DNA of 64,000 bases from Pseudomonas sp. G34 (GCF_031119625.1 NZ_JAVHZV010000023.1:248001-312000); one strand, 5' to 3'; positions 35,166 to 51,333 are shown, counted from the stretch's first letter. The notes: generated by a model not told the origin, from the letters alone. Numbers and translations are program-made.

Positions 35166-36851
35166 TCAGCTCTGGGCGTTGCTGACCAGTTTGCGGGCGT
35201 GGGCCAGGGATTCGTCAGTGAGGTCGATGCCGCCCAGCATGCGGGCGACTTCCTCGATGCGCCGGGTGTCGTCCAGCTTGCTGACTGCCGTGCGGGTGGC
35301 GTTGTTGCCACGCACCTTGTGCACGAACAGGTGCTGGTGACCTTGTGCGGCGACCTGGGGCAGGTGGGTCACGGTCAGCACCTGGCCGCGCTCGCCAAGG
35401 CGGCGCAGCAGTTGCCCGACCACTTCGGCGGTGGGGCCACCGATGCCCACATCCACTTCGTCGAATACCAGGGTCGGTACGCGTGAAGTCTGTGCGGTGA
35501 TGACCTGAATGGCCAGGCTGATGCGCGACAGTTCGCCACCCGAGGCGACCTTGGCCAGTGCCTTGATCGGCTGCCCGGGGTTGGCGCTGACCAGGAACTC
35601 GACCTGCTCCAGGCCATTGGCGTTCGGCTCGCCCCCTTCGATGGGCTGCAGCTGAATGCTGAAGCGCCCGCCCGGCATGCCCAGGGTCTGCATTTCCTTC
35701 TCGACCGCCTTGCCCAGTTTGCTGGCGGCCTTCTGTCGCTTGCTGCTGAGCTCGGCGGCCTTTTCCTGGAAGTGGCGGCCGTAGGCGGCAAGCTCCTCGC
35801 CCAGGCGCTCGGCGGCCTGGTCATCGGCATTGAGGCTTTCCAGTTCGTCGAACAGCTGCTGCTGCATGGCCGGCAGTTCGCTGGGGTGGATACGGTGCTT
35901 GCGCGCCAGGGTGTAGATGGTGTCCAGGCGCTCTTCGAGTTGCTGCTGGCGCTCCGGGTCGGCATCGAAGTGGTCGAGAAAACGGTTGAGCTCGCCGACC
36001 GCTTCCTCGATCTGGATCTGCGCGCTGGCCAGCAGGTTGGTGGCTTCGTTGAGTGCGCCGGGCTGACCCTGCAGGCCGCTGAGGCGGTTGAGGCTGGCAG
36101 TGAGCACCGACAGCACGTTGCCGGCGTCGCTCTCGCTGCATTGGTCGATCACCTGACGGCAGGCGCTCAGCAGGCTTTCGGCATTGGTCAGGGCCTTGTG
36201 GTCCTGCTCCAGCTGCTCCAGCTCGTTATCGCCCAGGCCCAGGTTCTCGAGTTCTTCGAGCTGATAGCTGAGCAACTGGTGGCGGGCGCGTTGTTCGTCG
36301 CCCTGGGAGGTGACGCGTTCCAGTTCGCTGCGGGTCTGCTTCCAGCGCTGCGCGGCCAACTGCACCTGGCGGGCCAGTTCCTGGACGCCGGCGTATTCGT
36401 CGAGCAGGCGGCGGTGGGTGTCGGTCTTGAGCAGCGACTGATGTTCGTGCTGGCTGTGAATGTCGATCAGCAGTTCGCCGAGGGCCTTGAGGTCGCCAAG
36501 CGGGCAGGGTGTGCCGTTGATATAACCGCGCGAGCGGCCTTCGGCGGTAATCACCCGGCGCAGGATGCACGGGGCGTCCTGATCCTGGTTATGGCCAAGG
36601 TCGCGTTCGGCGAGCCAGGCGTGGGCTTCGGGAATGTCGCCCAGGTCGAAGCTGGCGAGGATGTCCGCCTTGTCGGCGCCCGGGCGTACCACGCCGCTGT
36701 CGGCGCGATCACCCAGGGTCAGGCCGAGGGCGTCGAGCATGATCGACTTGCCGGCGCCCGTTTCGCCGCTGATGACGCTCATGCCTCGATCCAGTTCCAG
36801 ATCCAGGTGTTCGACGATGGCGTAATTATGAACGGACAGGTGCACCAGCAT
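35166..36851 (-). CDS. recN: DNA repair ATPase RecN
   Basis: A 561-residue SMC-like ATPase needed for recombinational double-strand-break repair. The N-terminal Walker A is GETGAGKS near residue 30. Two coiled-coil stretches (about residues 155-360, rich in Glu/Gln/Leu) surround the middle of the protein. The C-terminal ABC part has the signature VASGGELSRISLA and Walker B VLVFDEVDVGIGG-like TLVFDEVDVG. No LexA box is evident in the short gap to grpE. It shares a terminator with fur. Confidence 0.97.
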   Translation of the reverse strand: MLVHLSVHNYAIVEHLDLELDRGMSVISGETGAGKSIMLDALGLTLGDRADSGVVRPGADKADILASFDLGDIPEAHAWLAERDLGHNQDQDAPCILRRVITAEGRSRGYINGTPCPLGDLKALGELLIDIHSQHEHQSLLKTDTHRRLLDEYAGVQELARQVQLAAQRWKQTRSELERVTSQGDEQRARHQLLSYQLEELENLGLGDNELEQLEQDHKALTNAESLLSACRQVIDQCSESDAGNVLSVLTASLNRLSGLQGQPGALNEATNLLASAQIQIEEAVGELNRFLDHFDADPERQQQLEERLDTIYTLARKHRIHPSELPAMQQQLFDELESLNADDQAAERLGEELAAYGRHFQEKAAELSSKRQKAASKLGKAVEKEMQTLGMPGGRFSIQLQPIEGGEPNANGLEQVEFLVSANPGQPIKALAKVASGGELSRISLAIQVITAQTSRVPTLVFDEVDVGIGGPTAEVVGQLLRRLGERGQVLTVTHLPQVAAQGHQHLFVHKVRGNNATRTAVSKLDDTRRIEEVARMLGGIDLTDESLAHARKLVSNAQS

Positions 36852-36947
36852 GGCGAGGCCTCTCAGGATTTGTCTGGTTATTTATACAGTGGTTTGCCGT
36901 GGGGTGGCAATACGCTGACGACTGGTTGCTGGAAAGTGGTCATGGCC

Positions 36948-36975
36948 CTTGAAACCTTACAAATCGTCCTTATAT
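36948..36975 (+). promoter_or_regulatory. Heat-shock (sigma-32) promoter of grpE-dnaK-dnaJ
   Basis: A -35 element CTTGAAA (36948-36954), a 13-base spacer and a -10 element CCTTATAT (36968-36975) match the sigma-32 pattern CTTGAAA-n13-CCCCATnT, 53 bases before grpE. Confidence 0.75.
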
Positions 36976-37027
36976 AGCCGGCAGACGTGCGAGTTGAGGC
37001 TCGTCGAATCATTCAGAGGAGAAATGC

Positions 37028-37594
37028 ATGGCTGACGAACAGAACCTGGACCCGCAGACTTCCGACGCGCAAGAGCACGACGCAGCGCCGAGCGAGGACA
37101 TGGCTGCTCGCGTGCAAACGCTGGAAGAGCAACTGGCGGCCGCGCAGGATCAGTCGCTGCGCATGGCTGCCGATCTGCAGAACGTGCGCCGTCGCGCTGA
37201 GCAGGATGTCGAGAAGGCGCACAAGTTCGCTCTCGAGAAGTTTGCCAACGACCTGCTGCCGGTGGTCGACAGCCTGGAGCGTGGGCTCGAGCTGTCGAGC
37301 GCCGATGACGACGCGATCAAGGCGGTGCGTGAGGGCATGGAGCTGACGCTCAAGTTGCTGCTCGACACCCTCAAGCGTCACCAGCTGGAAGCCATCGACC
37401 CCCATGGCGCGCCGTTCAACCCGGAGCACCATCAGGCCATGGCCATGCAGGAGAGCACCAACGTCGAGCCGAACAGCGTGCTCAAGGTGTTCCAGAAGGG
37501 CTACATGCTCAACGGTCGCCTGCTGCGCCCGGCCATGGTCGTGGTCAGCAAGGCACCCGCCGAAACGCCGCCGTCCATCGACGAGCAGGCTTGA
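37028..37594 (+). CDS. grpE: Nucleotide exchange factor GrpE
   Basis: A 188-residue co-chaperone that releases ADP from DnaK and acts as a thermosensor. An acidic, unstructured start ([19 protein letters not shown]) leads into a long coiled-coil helix (about residues 25-85), then the beta domain with [10 protein letters not shown] and [23 protein letters not shown] sigma-32 promoter lies just upstream, and dnaK follows after 99 bases. Confidence 0.97.
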   Translation: MADEQNLDPQTSDAQEHDAAPSEDMAARVQTLEEQLAAAQDQSLRMAADLQNVRRRAEQDVEKAHKFALEKFANDLLPVVDSLERGLELSSADDDAIKAVREGMELTLKLLLDTLKRHQLEAIDPHGAPFNPEHHQAMAMQESTNVEPNSVLKVFQKGYMLNGRLLRPAMVVVSKAPAETPPSIDEQA

Positions 37595-37693
37595 AATCGG
37601 CGGGCGAGCCCCCATTTATTGAGTCAAGCGTATTAGTGCTACCGCAGCGGTCACGACAACGCTGCGGATATATCAAAGTTTCGGGAGAGTGAA

Positions 37694-39619
37694 ATGGGCA
37701 AAATTATCGGTATCGACCTGGGGACCACCAACTCCTGCGTCTCCATTCTTGAAAACGGCAACGTCAAGGTCATCGAAAACGCCGAAGGCGCGCGTACCAC
37801 GCCGTCGATCATCGCGTACGCCAACGATGGCGAGATTCTGGTTGGCCAGTCCGCCAAGCGTCAGGCGGTAACCAACCCGCACAACACCCTGTATGCGGTC
37901 AAGCGCCTGATCGGCCGTCGCTTCGACGAAGACGTCGTGCAGAAAGACATCCAGATGGTGCCGTACAAGATCTCCAAGGCCGACAATGGCGATGCCTGGG
38001 TCGAAGTGAACGGCCAGAAGATGGCGCCGCCGCAGATCTCGGCGGAAATCCTCAAGAAGATGAAGAAGACTGCCGAAGACTATCTCGGCGAGTCCGTGAC
38101 CGAAGCGGTGATCACCGTTCCGGCCTACTTCAACGACAGCCAGCGTCAGGCCACCAAGGATGCCGGTCGCATCGCCGGTCTGGACGTCAAGCGCATCATC
38201 AACGAGCCGACTGCGGCGGCGCTGGCCTATGGCATGGACAAGGCCAAGGGCGACCACACCGTGATCGTCTATGACCTGGGCGGCGGTACCTTCGACGTGT
38301 CGGTGATCGAGATCGCCGAAGTCGACGGCGAGCACCAGTTCGAAGTGCTGGCCACCAACGGTGACACCTTCCTGGGCGGTGAGGACTTCGACATTCGTCT
38401 GATCGACTACCTCGTCGACGAATTCAAGAAAGAAACCGGCATGAACCTCAAGGGCGACCCGCTGGCCATGCAGCGCCTCAAGGAAGCTGCCGAGAAGGCC
38501 AAGATCGAGCTGTCCTCCAGCCAGCAGACCGACGTCAACCTGCCGTACATCACCGCAGACGCCACCGGTCCGAAGCACCTGAACGTGAAGATCTCCCGTT
38601 CCAAGCTGGAATCGCTGGTCGAAGACCTGGTGCAGCGCACCATCGAGCCGTGCCGCATCGCCCTGAAAGATGCCGGTATCGATGTCGGCGCCATCAACGA
38701 CGTGATCCTGGTCGGTGGCCAGACCCGCATGCCGCTGGTGCAGAAGACCGTTGCCGACTTCTTCGGCAAGGACGCCCGCAAGGACGTCAACCCGGACGAA
38801 GCCGTGGCCATGGGCGCGGCCATTCAGGGCGCGGTACTGGCCGGTGACGTCAAGGACGTGCTGCTGCTGGACGTGTCGCCGCTGACCCTGGGTATCGAAA
38901 CCATGGGCGGCGTGATGACTCCGCTGATCGAGAAGAACACCACCATCCCGACCAAGAAGTCGCAGGTGTTCTCGACTGCCGACGACAACCAGAGCGCGGT
39001 GACCATTCACGTGCTGCAGGGTGAGCGCAAGCAGGCCGCGCAGAACAAGTCCCTGGGCAAGTTCGACCTGGCCGAGATTCCGCCGGCCCCGCGTGGCGTG
39101 CCGCAGATCGAAGTGACCTTCGATATCGATGCCAACGGCATCCTGCACGTTGGTGCGAAGGACAAGGCTACCGGCAAGACCCAATCCATCGTGATCAAGG
39201 CCAACTCCGGCCTGTCCGATGACGAGATCGAGCGCATGGTGCGTGACGCCGAGGCCAATGCCGAGGAAGACCGCAAGTTCGAAGAGCTGGCAGGCGCGCG
39301 CAACCAGGGCGACCAACTGGTGCATGCGACCCGCAAGATGCTCACCGAAGCCGGCGACAAGGCCACTGCAGAAGAGAAGGCGGCCATCGAAACCGCGCTG
39401 GGCGAACTGGAAGTTGCCGTCAAGGGCGACGACAAGGCGGCCATCGAAGCGAAGATGAATGCACTGTCTGAAGCGACCACGCCGCTGGCGCAGAAGATGT
39501 ACGCCGAACAGCCGCAGCCAGGTGCTGCTGGCGCCGGTGCGGCGGATGCTGGCGAAACCAAGGGCTCTGCCGACGACGTCGTCGATGCCGAGTTCGAGGA
39601 AGTCAAGGACAACAAGTAA
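37694..39619 (+). CDS. dnaK: Chaperone DnaK (Hsp70)
   Basis: A 641-residue Hsp70 with nucleotide-binding domain ([11 protein letters not shown] at residue 6, [13 protein letters not shown] near 170, [13 protein letters not shown] near 195) and substrate-binding domain from about residue 390 ([15 protein letters not shown]). The tail carries the Gly/Ala-rich stretch and the acidic end [13 protein letters not shown]. ATPase cycling is driven by DnaJ and GrpE, both adjacent. Codon use is strongly biased, as expected for a highly expressed gene. Confidence 0.98.
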   Translation: MGKIIGIDLGTTNSCVSILENGNVKVIENAEGARTTPSIIAYANDGEILVGQSAKRQAVTNPHNTLYAVKRLIGRRFDEDVVQKDIQMVPYKISKADNGDAWVEVNGQKMAPPQISAEILKKMKKTAEDYLGESVTEAVITVPAYFNDSQRQATKDAGRIAGLDVKRIINEPTAAALAYGMDKAKGDHTVIVYDLGGGTFDVSVIEIAEVDGEHQFEVLATNGDTFLGGEDFDIRLIDYLVDEFKKETGMNLKGDPLAMQRLKEAAEKAKIELSSSQQTDVNLPYITADATGPKHLNVKISRSKLESLVEDLVQRTIEPCRIALKDAGIDVGAINDVILVGGQTRMPLVQKTVADFFGKDARKDVNPDEAVAMGAAIQGAVLAGDVKDVLLLDVSPLTLGIETMGGVMTPLIEKNTTIPTKKSQVFSTADDNQSAVTIHVLQGERKQAAQNKSLGKFDLAEIPPAPRGVPQIEVTFDIDANGILHVGAKDKATGKTQSIVIKANSGLSDDEIERMVRDAEANAEEDRKFEELAGARNQGDQLVHATRKMLTEAGDKATAEEKAAIETALGELEVAVKGDDKAAIEAKMNALSEATTPLAQKMYAEQPQPGAAGAGAADAGETKGSADDVVDAEFEEVKDNK

Positions 39620-39678
39620 GCCCCGGCTTGCCTGTGTTTACGCCCTGGCGCACTGCGCTGCGACAGGGCGATCCGCCG

Positions 39679-39698
39679 CGCGGGGGCTTGCTCCCGCG
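39679..39698. repeat. REP-like hairpin between dnaK and dnaJ
   Basis: CGCGGG and CCCGCG arms around GGCTTGCT resemble the conserved core of Pseudomonas REP sequences. It may adjust relative dnaK and dnaJ mRNA levels. Confidence 0.45.
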
Positions 39699-39742
39699 TT
39701 GGCGTGTCTGGACGGTACGAATTTTGAGAGTGTTAGAAACCC

Positions 39743-40870
39743 ATGGCTAAACGTGACTACTACGAAGTGCTCGGGGTCGAGCGCGGTGCCAGCGAGGCGG
39801 AGCTGAAAAAGGCTTACCGTCGCCTGGCGATGAAGCACCACCCCGATCGCAATCCCGGCGACAAAGCGTCTGAAGACGCCTTCAAGGAGGCCAACGAGGC
39901 CTATGAAGTGCTGTCCGATGCCGGCAAGCGCAGCGCCTACGATCAGTACGGTCATGCCGGCGTCGACCCGCAGATGGGCGGCGGTGGCGGCTTTGGCGGT
40001 GGCGGCGCGAATTTCTCCGACATCTTCGGCGATGTGTTCAGCGATTTCTTCGGCGGCCAGCGTGGCGGTCAGCGCGGTGGTGCGCAGCGCGGCAGCGACC
40101 TGCGCTACACCCTGGAGCTGGATCTCGAGGAGGCGGTACGCGGCACCACGGTGACCATTCGCGTGCCGACCCTGGTCAACTGCAAGACCTGCGATGGCTC
40201 CGGCGCCAAGAAGGGCACCAGCCCGGTGACCTGTACCACCTGTGGTGGTATCGGCCAGGTACGCATGCAGCAGGGCTTCTTCTCGGTGCAGCAGACCTGC
40301 CCGCGTTGCCATGGCAGCGGCAAGATGATTACCGACCCGTGCGGCTCCTGCCACGGCCATGGCCGTGTCGAAGAGCACAAGACGCTGTCGGTCAAGGTAC
40401 CGGCCGGTGTCGATACCGGTGATCGCATCCGCCTCTCTGGTGAAGGCGAGGCGGGCGCCCTGGGCGGTCCGGCGGGCGACCTGTACGTGGTGGTCAATGT
40501 GCGTGAGCACGCGATCTTCCAGCGTGACGGCAAGCACCTGTACTGCGAAGTGCCGATCAGCTTCGCCGATGCAGCCCTGGGTGGCGAGCTGGAAGTGCCG
40601 ACCCTCGATGGTCGGGTCAAGCTGAAGATTCCCGAAGGTACCCAGACCGGCAAGCTGTTCCGTCTGCGTGGCAAGGGCGTGGCGCCGGTGCGCGGCGGTG
40701 GTGCGGGCGATCTGATGTGCAAGGTGGCGGTGGAAACCCCGGTCAACCTGGATCGCCGGCAGCGCGAGCTGCTCGAGGAGTTCCGTCAGTCCCTGGCGGG
40801 CAACAGCTCCCATTCGCCCAAGGCCAATGGCTGGTTCGAAGGCGTGAAGCGCTTCTTCGGCGACCTTTAA
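39743..40870 (+). CDS. dnaJ: Chaperone DnaJ (Hsp40)
   Basis: A 375-residue type I J-protein. The J domain with HPD (KHHPDRNPG) covers residues 1-70. A Gly/Phe-rich linker follows ([13 protein letters not shown]). The zinc-binding region holds four CxxCxGxG repeats ([32 protein letters not shown], about residues 145-210), and the C-terminal substrate domains follow. It activates DnaK ATPase and hands over unfolded proteins. Confidence 0.98.
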   Translation: MAKRDYYEVLGVERGASEAELKKAYRRLAMKHHPDRNPGDKASEDAFKEANEAYEVLSDAGKRSAYDQYGHAGVDPQMGGGGGFGGGGANFSDIFGDVFSDFFGGQRGGQRGGAQRGSDLRYTLELDLEEAVRGTTVTIRVPTLVNCKTCDGSGAKKGTSPVTCTTCGGIGQVRMQQGFFSVQQTCPRCHGSGKMITDPCGSCHGHGRVEEHKTLSVKVPAGVDTGDRIRLSGEGEAGALGGPAGDLYVVVNVREHAIFQRDGKHLYCEVPISFADAALGGELEVPTLDGRVKLKIPEGTQTGKLFRLRGKGVAPVRGGGAGDLMCKVAVETPVNLDRRQRELLEEFRQSLAGNSSHSPKANGWFEGVKRFFGDL

Positions 40871-40881
40871 TGCGGTGATGC

Positions 40882-41739
<858 letters not shown>

Positions 41740-41744
41740 CTGCA

Positions 41745-41771
41745 GCCGAGGGCGCCAATGGCGCCCTCGGC
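41745..41771. terminator. Strong hairpin after dapB
   Basis: A perfect 12-base stem, GCCGAGGGCGCC with GGCGCCCTCGGC, and a 3-base loop, five bases after the dapB stop. It has no T run, so it may protect mRNA or act with Rho. Confidence 0.6.
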
Positions 41772-41909
41772 AGTTGTGGCGGGGAGGCATGGATGTGCTG
41801 TCTGGCCGCCGTGGAGCTGATTTCAGGTTTTTGCACCTGCATGCCTTTCGAAAAAAGCACTTTTCCTGTAAGCTTTCCGCTTTAGTGTGTCCACTAAAAG
41901 TTGCGCAGA

Positions 41910-42002
41910 ATGAATCAATCAAAAAAGCGGGATGACCTTCACACGTCATCCCGCTTTTTTACAATCTGCGTTTGCTCCACGATCTACGGGAGGTCTTCTT
42001 GA
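41910..42002 (+). CDS. Putative 30-codon leader peptide of carAB
   Basis: An ORF with ATG at 41910 (or TTG at 41901) runs for 30 codons, beginning MNQSKKRDD, and stops with TGA at 42000-42002. The stop overlaps the carA TTG start (41999-42001). The ORF passes straight through the terminator hairpin at 41921-41960. A ribosome following RNA polymerase closely would disrupt the hairpin, as in the enterobacterial pyrBI attenuator, where leader translation is coupled to UTP-dependent polymerase pausing. No strong Shine-Dalgarno is seen. That it is translated is inference. Confidence 0.45.
   Translation: MNQSKKRDDLHTSSRFFTICVCSTIYGRSS
41921..41960 (+). terminator. Intrinsic terminator/attenuator in the carA leader
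   Basis: Arms AAAAAAGCGGGATGA and TCATCCCGCTTTTTT form a textbook rho-independent terminator 38 bases before the carA start and within the leader of the operon. Its position makes sense only as an attenuator of carAB. Confidence 0.85.
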
Positions 42003-43135
42003 GTAAGCCAGCCATACTCGCCCTTGCTGACGGCAGCATTTTTCGCGGCGAGGCCATCGGGGCCGACGGCCAAACTGTCGGGGAGGTGGTGTTCAACACT
42101 GCCATGACCGGCTATCAGGAAATTCTTACCGATCCGTCTTATGCCCAGCAGATCGTTACCCTGACCTATCCACATATCGGCAATACCGGCACCACGCCGC
42201 AAGATGCCGAGTCGGATCGCGTCTGGGCTGCGGGCCTGATCATTCGTGATCTGCCGCTGATCGCCAGCAACTGGCGTAACAAGCAGTCGCTGCCTGATTA
42301 CCTCAAGGAAAACGGCACCGTCGCCATCGCCGGCATCGATACCCGCCGCCTGACCCGCATCCTGCGCGAGAAAGGCTCGCAGAACGGCTGCATCCTGGTC
42401 GGTGCCGACGCCACCGAGGAAAAAGCCCTCGAGCTGGCACGCGGCTTCCCAGGCCTGAAAGGCATGGATCTGGCCAAGGAAGTCAGCTGCACCGAGCGCT
42501 ACGAGTGGCGCTCCAGCGTGTGGAACCTGAAGGACGACAGCCACCCGGAAATCGCCGCCAGCGAGCTGCCTTATCACGTGGTTGCCTACGACTACGGTGT
42601 CAAGCTGAACATCCTGCGCATGCTGGTCGCGCGTGGCTGCCGCCTGACCGTGGTGCCGGCACAAACCCCGGCCAGCGAAGTACTGGCGCTCAACCCGGAC
42701 GGCGTGTTCCTGTCCAACGGCCCTGGCGACCCCGAGCCGTGCGACTACGCCATCGCCGCGATCAAGGATGTTCTGGAAACCGACATTCCGGTATTCGGCA
42801 TCTGCCTCGGCCACCAGCTGCTGGCCCTGGCCTCCGGCGCCAAGACCCTGAAAATGGGCCATGGCCACCACGGTGCCAACCACCCGGTGCAGGATCTCGA
42901 CACCGGTGTGGTGATGATCACCAGCCAGAACCACGGTTTTGCCGTGGACGAGAACAGCCTGCCAGGCAATCTGCGGCCGATCCACAAGTCGCTGTTCGAC
43001 GGCACCCTGCAGGGCATCGAGCGTACCGACAAGGACGCCTTCAGCTTCCAGGGTCACCCCGAAGCCAGCCCGGGCCCCAACGATGTCGCTCCGCTGTTCG
43101 ACCGCTTCATCGAAGCCATGGCCAAGCGCCGCTAA
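41999..43135 (+). CDS. carA: Carbamoyl-phosphate synthase, small (glutaminase) subunit
   Basis: A 378-residue class I glutamine amidotransferase subunit feeding ammonia to CarB for arginine and pyrimidine synthesis. The nucleophile Cys lies in [17 protein letters not shown] near residue 265; the His-Glu pair is in [11 protein letters not shown] near residue 350. The start is TTG at 41999, with GGGAGG six bases upstream; the frame is open further back but those residues are not part of the family. The TTG overlaps the stop of the leader ORF. carB follows after 34 bases. Confidence 0.96.
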   Translation: MSKPAILALADGSIFRGEAIGADGQTVGEVVFNTAMTGYQEILTDPSYAQQIVTLTYPHIGNTGTTPQDAESDRVWAAGLIIRDLPLIASNWRNKQSLPDYLKENGTVAIAGIDTRRLTRILREKGSQNGCILVGADATEEKALELARGFPGLKGMDLAKEVSCTERYEWRSSVWNLKDDSHPEIAASELPYHVVAYDYGVKLNILRMLVARGCRLTVVPAQTPASEVLALNPDGVFLSNGPGDPEPCDYAIAAIKDVLETDIPVFGICLGHQLLALASGAKTLKMGHGHHGANHPVQDLDTGVVMITSQNHGFAVDENSLPGNLRPIHKSLFDGTLQGIERTDKDAFSFQGHPEASPGPNDVAPLFDRFIEAMAKRR

Positions 43136-43169
43136 GCCTGCCGACTGACCTAAGGATTCGAGAGAGAAC

Positions 43170-46387
<3,218 letters not shown>

Positions 46388-46391
<4 letters not shown>

Positions 46392-46864
46392 ACAAATACC
46401 CCATGACCGTCCAGGGCGCTCGCGCCCTGGAAGAAGAGCTGGCGCACCTGACCAAGGTGCGTCGCCCGGCCCTCAGCCAGGCGATTGCCGAGGCCCGTGA
46501 GCTGGGTGACCTCAAGGAAAACGCCGAATACCATGCCGCCCGCGAGGAGCAGGGCATGGTCGAGGCGCGCGTGCGTGACATCGAAGGTCGCCTGCAGAAT
46601 GCGGTGATCATCGACGTCACCACCATCGAGCCCACCGGCAAGGTGATCTTCGGCACCACCGTGGAGATCGCCAACGTCGAGACCGACGAAAGCGTGACCT
46701 ACCAGATCGTTGGCGAAGACGAAGCCGACATCAAGCAGGGCAAGCTTTCCGTGGGTTCGCCCATCGCCCGTGCCTTGGTGGGCAAGAGCGAAGGTGACGT
46801 GGTTGGCGTGAAGACGCCCAGCGGACTGGTCGAGTACGAGATTGTCGAAGTTCGCCACGTCTGA
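46388..46864 (+). CDS. greA: Transcript-cleavage factor GreA
   Basis: A 158-residue factor that rescues backtracked RNA polymerase. The N-terminal coiled coil (about residues 8-75) carries the acidic tip [15 protein letters not shown], and the C-terminal FKBP-like domain has [30 protein letters not shown] overlap with carB makes its expression partly dependent on the carAB operon. A small membrane protein gene follows. Confidence 0.97.
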
Positions 46865-46868
46865 TCGA

Positions 46869-47297
46869 GTGGCTGCGCGCGACCGCGCAGCCAGTGCCTG
46901 GGTGCTGCTGCAAACCTTTTGGGTCGGCGGCATCTGGGCATTGCATTTTCTGCTGCTGCCGGGCCTGGCCAAGGTCGGCCTGGCGCCCCTGCTGATCGAG
47001 GAAGTGGCACGCACGCTGGTGCCGCAGATGGTTGGCGTTGCACTGGGGGCAGCGCTGCTGCAGCTTCTGCTGCTGCTCAGGCAGCGCGGCGTTTCGGCGC
47101 TGTGGCGCGAGCGCAGCGGGCAGTTGCTGCTCGCCGTGCTGGCCTTGTCGGCGGCGTTTCTGGCTTCGCTGCTGGTCTGGCCGCAGGCGCCGCGCTGGCA
47201 GCTGTTCAGCTACCTGTTGCTGGCGTTTTTCGGCGTGTTGCTGGTATTGCAGCCGGTGCCGCGCAGGCCCCTGGCAGCCGACCCGCAGGTCGGCTGA
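46869..47297 (+). CDS. DUF4149 small membrane protein
   Basis: A 142-residue protein with four predicted membrane helices. LQTFWVGGIWALHFLLLPGL near the start matches DUF4149 membrane proteins found after greA in pseudomonads. Start is GTG at 46869, five bases after the greA stop; a TTG at 46842 inside greA is also in frame but less likely. The function is unknown. It is convergent with yhbY. Confidence 0.82.
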   Translation: MAARDRAASAWVLLQTFWVGGIWALHFLLLPGLAKVGLAPLLIEEVARTLVPQMVGVALGAALLQLLLLLRQRGVSALWRERSGQLLLAVLALSAAFLASLLVWPQAPRWQLFSYLLLAFFGVLLVLQPVPRRPLAADPQVG

Positions 47298-47306
47298 GCA
47301 CCTGAA

Positions 47307-47618
47307 TCAGCCCTGATGGCGGCTGATGTTGGACAGGTTGCGGTTGGCTTTGGGGTTCTTGCGATACAGCAGCGCCATCTTGCCGATGATCTGCGCCAGT
47401 TCGGCCTTGCTGGCCTTGCACAGCTCATCGATAACCGCCAGGCGGTCGTCACGTTCGGTGATGCGTACCTGGATCTTGATCAGTTCATGGTCGTTCAGGG
47501 CGCGCTCGAGCTCGGCCAATACGCCCTCGGTAACACCGTTGTCGGCGACGATCAATACCGGTTTCAGGTGGTGGCCGATAGATTTGAACTGTTTCTTCTG
47601 CTCTTGAGTGAGCGGCAT
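47307..47618 (-). CDS. yhbY: CRM-domain RNA-binding protein YhbY
   Basis: A 103-residue single CRM-domain protein that binds pre-50S ribosomes. LTQEQKKQFKSIGHHLKPVLIVADNGVTEGVLAELERALNDHELIKI is the conserved first half. It is read leftwards and divergent from rlmE, a neighbouring 50S maturation gene, as in E. coli. Confidence 0.95.
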   Translation of the reverse strand: MPLTQEQKKQFKSIGHHLKPVLIVADNGVTEGVLAELERALNDHELIKIQVRITERDDRLAVIDELCKASKAELAQIIGKMALLYRKNPKANRNLSNISRHQG

Positions 47619-47715
47619 AATCTGAACCCTGCGTATTAATCTGGGAAAGCGGGCTATTTTAACCGAGCCGCCCGAGGCCCGCCCAGTTATTCATTCTGTT
47701 CTCTCGAGGTGTTGT

Positions 47716-48348
47716 GTGGCCCGTTCCAAGACCAGCCAGCGTTGGCTGAAAGAGCATTTCGACGATCCGTACGTCAAAATGGCGCAAAAGGACGGCTACC
47801 GTTCACGTGCCAGTTACAAGCTTTTGGAGGTGCAGGAGAAGGATCGCATCCTGCGCCCCGGCATGACCGTGGTCGACCTCGGCGCCGCCCCGGGTGGCTG
47901 GTCGCAGGTCACCAGCCGGGTGATCGGTGACAAAGGGCGGCTGATCGCCTCCGACATCCTGGAGATGGACAGCATCCCGGACGTGACCTTCATCCAGGGC
48001 GACTTCACCGAGGATGCCGTGTTCGCGCGGATTCTCGAGGCCATCGACAATCAGCCGGTCGACCTTGTGATTTCCGATATGGCCCCCAATATGAGTGGAG
48101 TCAGGGAGTCGGATCAGCCGCGCGCCATGTACCTGTGCGAGCTGGCGCTGGATCTGGCGACCCGGGTATTGCGCCCGGGTGGCGACTTCCTGATCAAGAT
48201 TTTCCAGGGCGAAGGCTTCGACGAGTACCACAAGCAGGTGCGCGGTCTGTTCGAAAAGGTGCAGATGCGCAAGCCCTTGTCGTCGCGCGGTCGCTCCCGT
48301 GAGCAGTATTTGCTGGCCCGCGGCTTCAAGGGGCAGCGGCTCGAGTAA
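47716..48348 (+). CDS. rlmE: 23S rRNA 2'-O-ribose methyltransferase RlmE
   Basis: A 210-residue FtsJ/RrmJ-type enzyme that methylates U2552 in the 23S rRNA A-loop. The SAM site is [14 protein letters not shown] near residue 54 and the K-D-K-E catalytic set includes [11 protein letters not shown] near residue 118 and [10 protein letters not shown] near residue 158. Start is GTG. ftsH follows 177 bases later, an order shared with enterobacteria. Confidence 0.97.
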   Translation: MARSKTSQRWLKEHFDDPYVKMAQKDGYRSRASYKLLEVQEKDRILRPGMTVVDLGAAPGGWSQVTSRVIGDKGRLIASDILEMDSIPDVTFIQGDFTEDAVFARILEAIDNQPVDLVISDMAPNMSGVRESDQPRAMYLCELALDLATRVLRPGGDFLIKIFQGEGFDEYHKQVRGLFEKVQMRKPLSSRGRSREQYLLARGFKGQRLE

Positions 48349-48445
48349 AACCATTGGCGTGGTTGTCAGTCCAAGCCAAGACGCGCATCGTAATGGGCAG
48401 ATGTCTCATAAAGGGTTACAGACGGTGTCAGCCACGAGCGGGCGT

Positions 48446-48472
48446 TTGTAGTAAGTTAGATCGGTTTATAAC
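48446..48472 (+). promoter_or_regulatory. Possible ftsH promoter
   Basis: TTGTAG and TATAAC hexamers are 15 bases apart, 54 bases before the ftsH start. The spacing is short, so this is tentative. Confidence 0.3.
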
Positions 48473-48525
48473 TGGTCGTCATGCGAGGCACGTCCTGCAC
48501 GGGGCCTGCTTCAGAGGGTAGCTAA

Positions 48526-50451
<1,926 letters not shown>

Positions 50452-50460
50452 AACCGTCAC

Positions 50461-51312
50461 ATGTCTCTAGTGCAAACAAACAACCGGCTGCCCTGTGGCA
50501 GCCGGTTTCTTGATTTAAGCCATCCGCACGTGATGGGTATCCTCAACGTAACCCCCGACTCCTTTTCCGACGGTGGACGTTTCGCCCTGCGCGATGCGGC
50601 GCTGCGCCATGCCGAGGGTATGGTGCGCGCCGGCGCGACATTGATCGATATCGGCGGCGAGTCCACCCGGCCGGGTGCATCGCCGGTTTCTGTCGAGCAG
50701 GAGCTGGAGCGCGTTGCACCGATGGTGGAGGCGGTCGCGGCCGAGCTGGATGTGATCATCTCGGTGGATACCTCCACGCCCGAGGTGATGCGCGAGTCGG
50801 CCAGGCTGGGCGCCGGGCTGATCAACGACGTGCGCTCGCTGCAGCGTGACGGCGCGCTACAGGCGGCGGCAGAGAGCGGTTTGCCGGTGTGCCTGATGCA
50901 CATGCGTGGCGAGCCCACGACCATGCAGCGGAGCCCGCAATACGATGATGTGCTGGAGGCCGTGGCCGACTTTCTGCGCGAGCGGCTGGCCGTCTGCGAG
51001 GCGGCTGGCATACCGGCGCAGCGCATCGTGCTCGACCCGGGGTTCGGCTTCGCCAAGACCCTGGAGCACAACCTCAGCCTGTTTCGGCGCATGCCGGCGT
51101 TGCAGGCTTTCGGTCTGCCGCTGCTAGTCGGTGTCTCGCGCAAGAGTATGATTGGCGCCGTGCTGGGGCGCGAAGTGGGTGATCGCCTGTATGGCAGCCT
51201 GGCCCTGGCGGCCCTGGCGGTTGCCAAGGGGGCGCATATCCTGCGCGTGCACGATGTGGCGGAAACCGTCGACGTGGTGCGCATGGTCGCCGCGGTCGAG
51301 GCGGCGCAGTAA
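50461..51312 (+). CDS. folP: Dihydropteroate synthase
   Basis: A 283-residue TIM-barrel enzyme of folate synthesis and the target of sulfonamides. Signatures are MGILNVTPDSFSDGG near residue 22 and IDIGGESTRPGA near residue 62; the pterin site includes DPGFGFAKT near residue 200. It lies ten bases after ftsH and ahead of glmM, the standard order. Confidence 0.96.
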   Translation: MSLVQTNNRLPCGSRFLDLSHPHVMGILNVTPDSFSDGGRFALRDAALRHAEGMVRAGATLIDIGGESTRPGASPVSVEQELERVAPMVEAVAAELDVIISVDTSTPEVMRESARLGAGLINDVRSLQRDGALQAAAESGLPVCLMHMRGEPTTMQRSPQYDDVLEAVADFLRERLAVCEAAGIPAQRIVLDPGFGFAKTLEHNLSLFRRMPALQAFGLPLLVGVSRKSMIGAVLGREVGDRLYGSLALAALAVAKGAHILRVHDVAETVDVVRMVAAVEAAQ

Positions 51313-51333
51313 ATAAACAAAGGAGTTGTCGTT

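Noticed and set aside
41972-41998. N-terminal extension of carA from an upstream TTG
   Set aside because: The ribosome site GGGAGG is placed for the TTG at 41999, and the extra residues are not in the CarA family.
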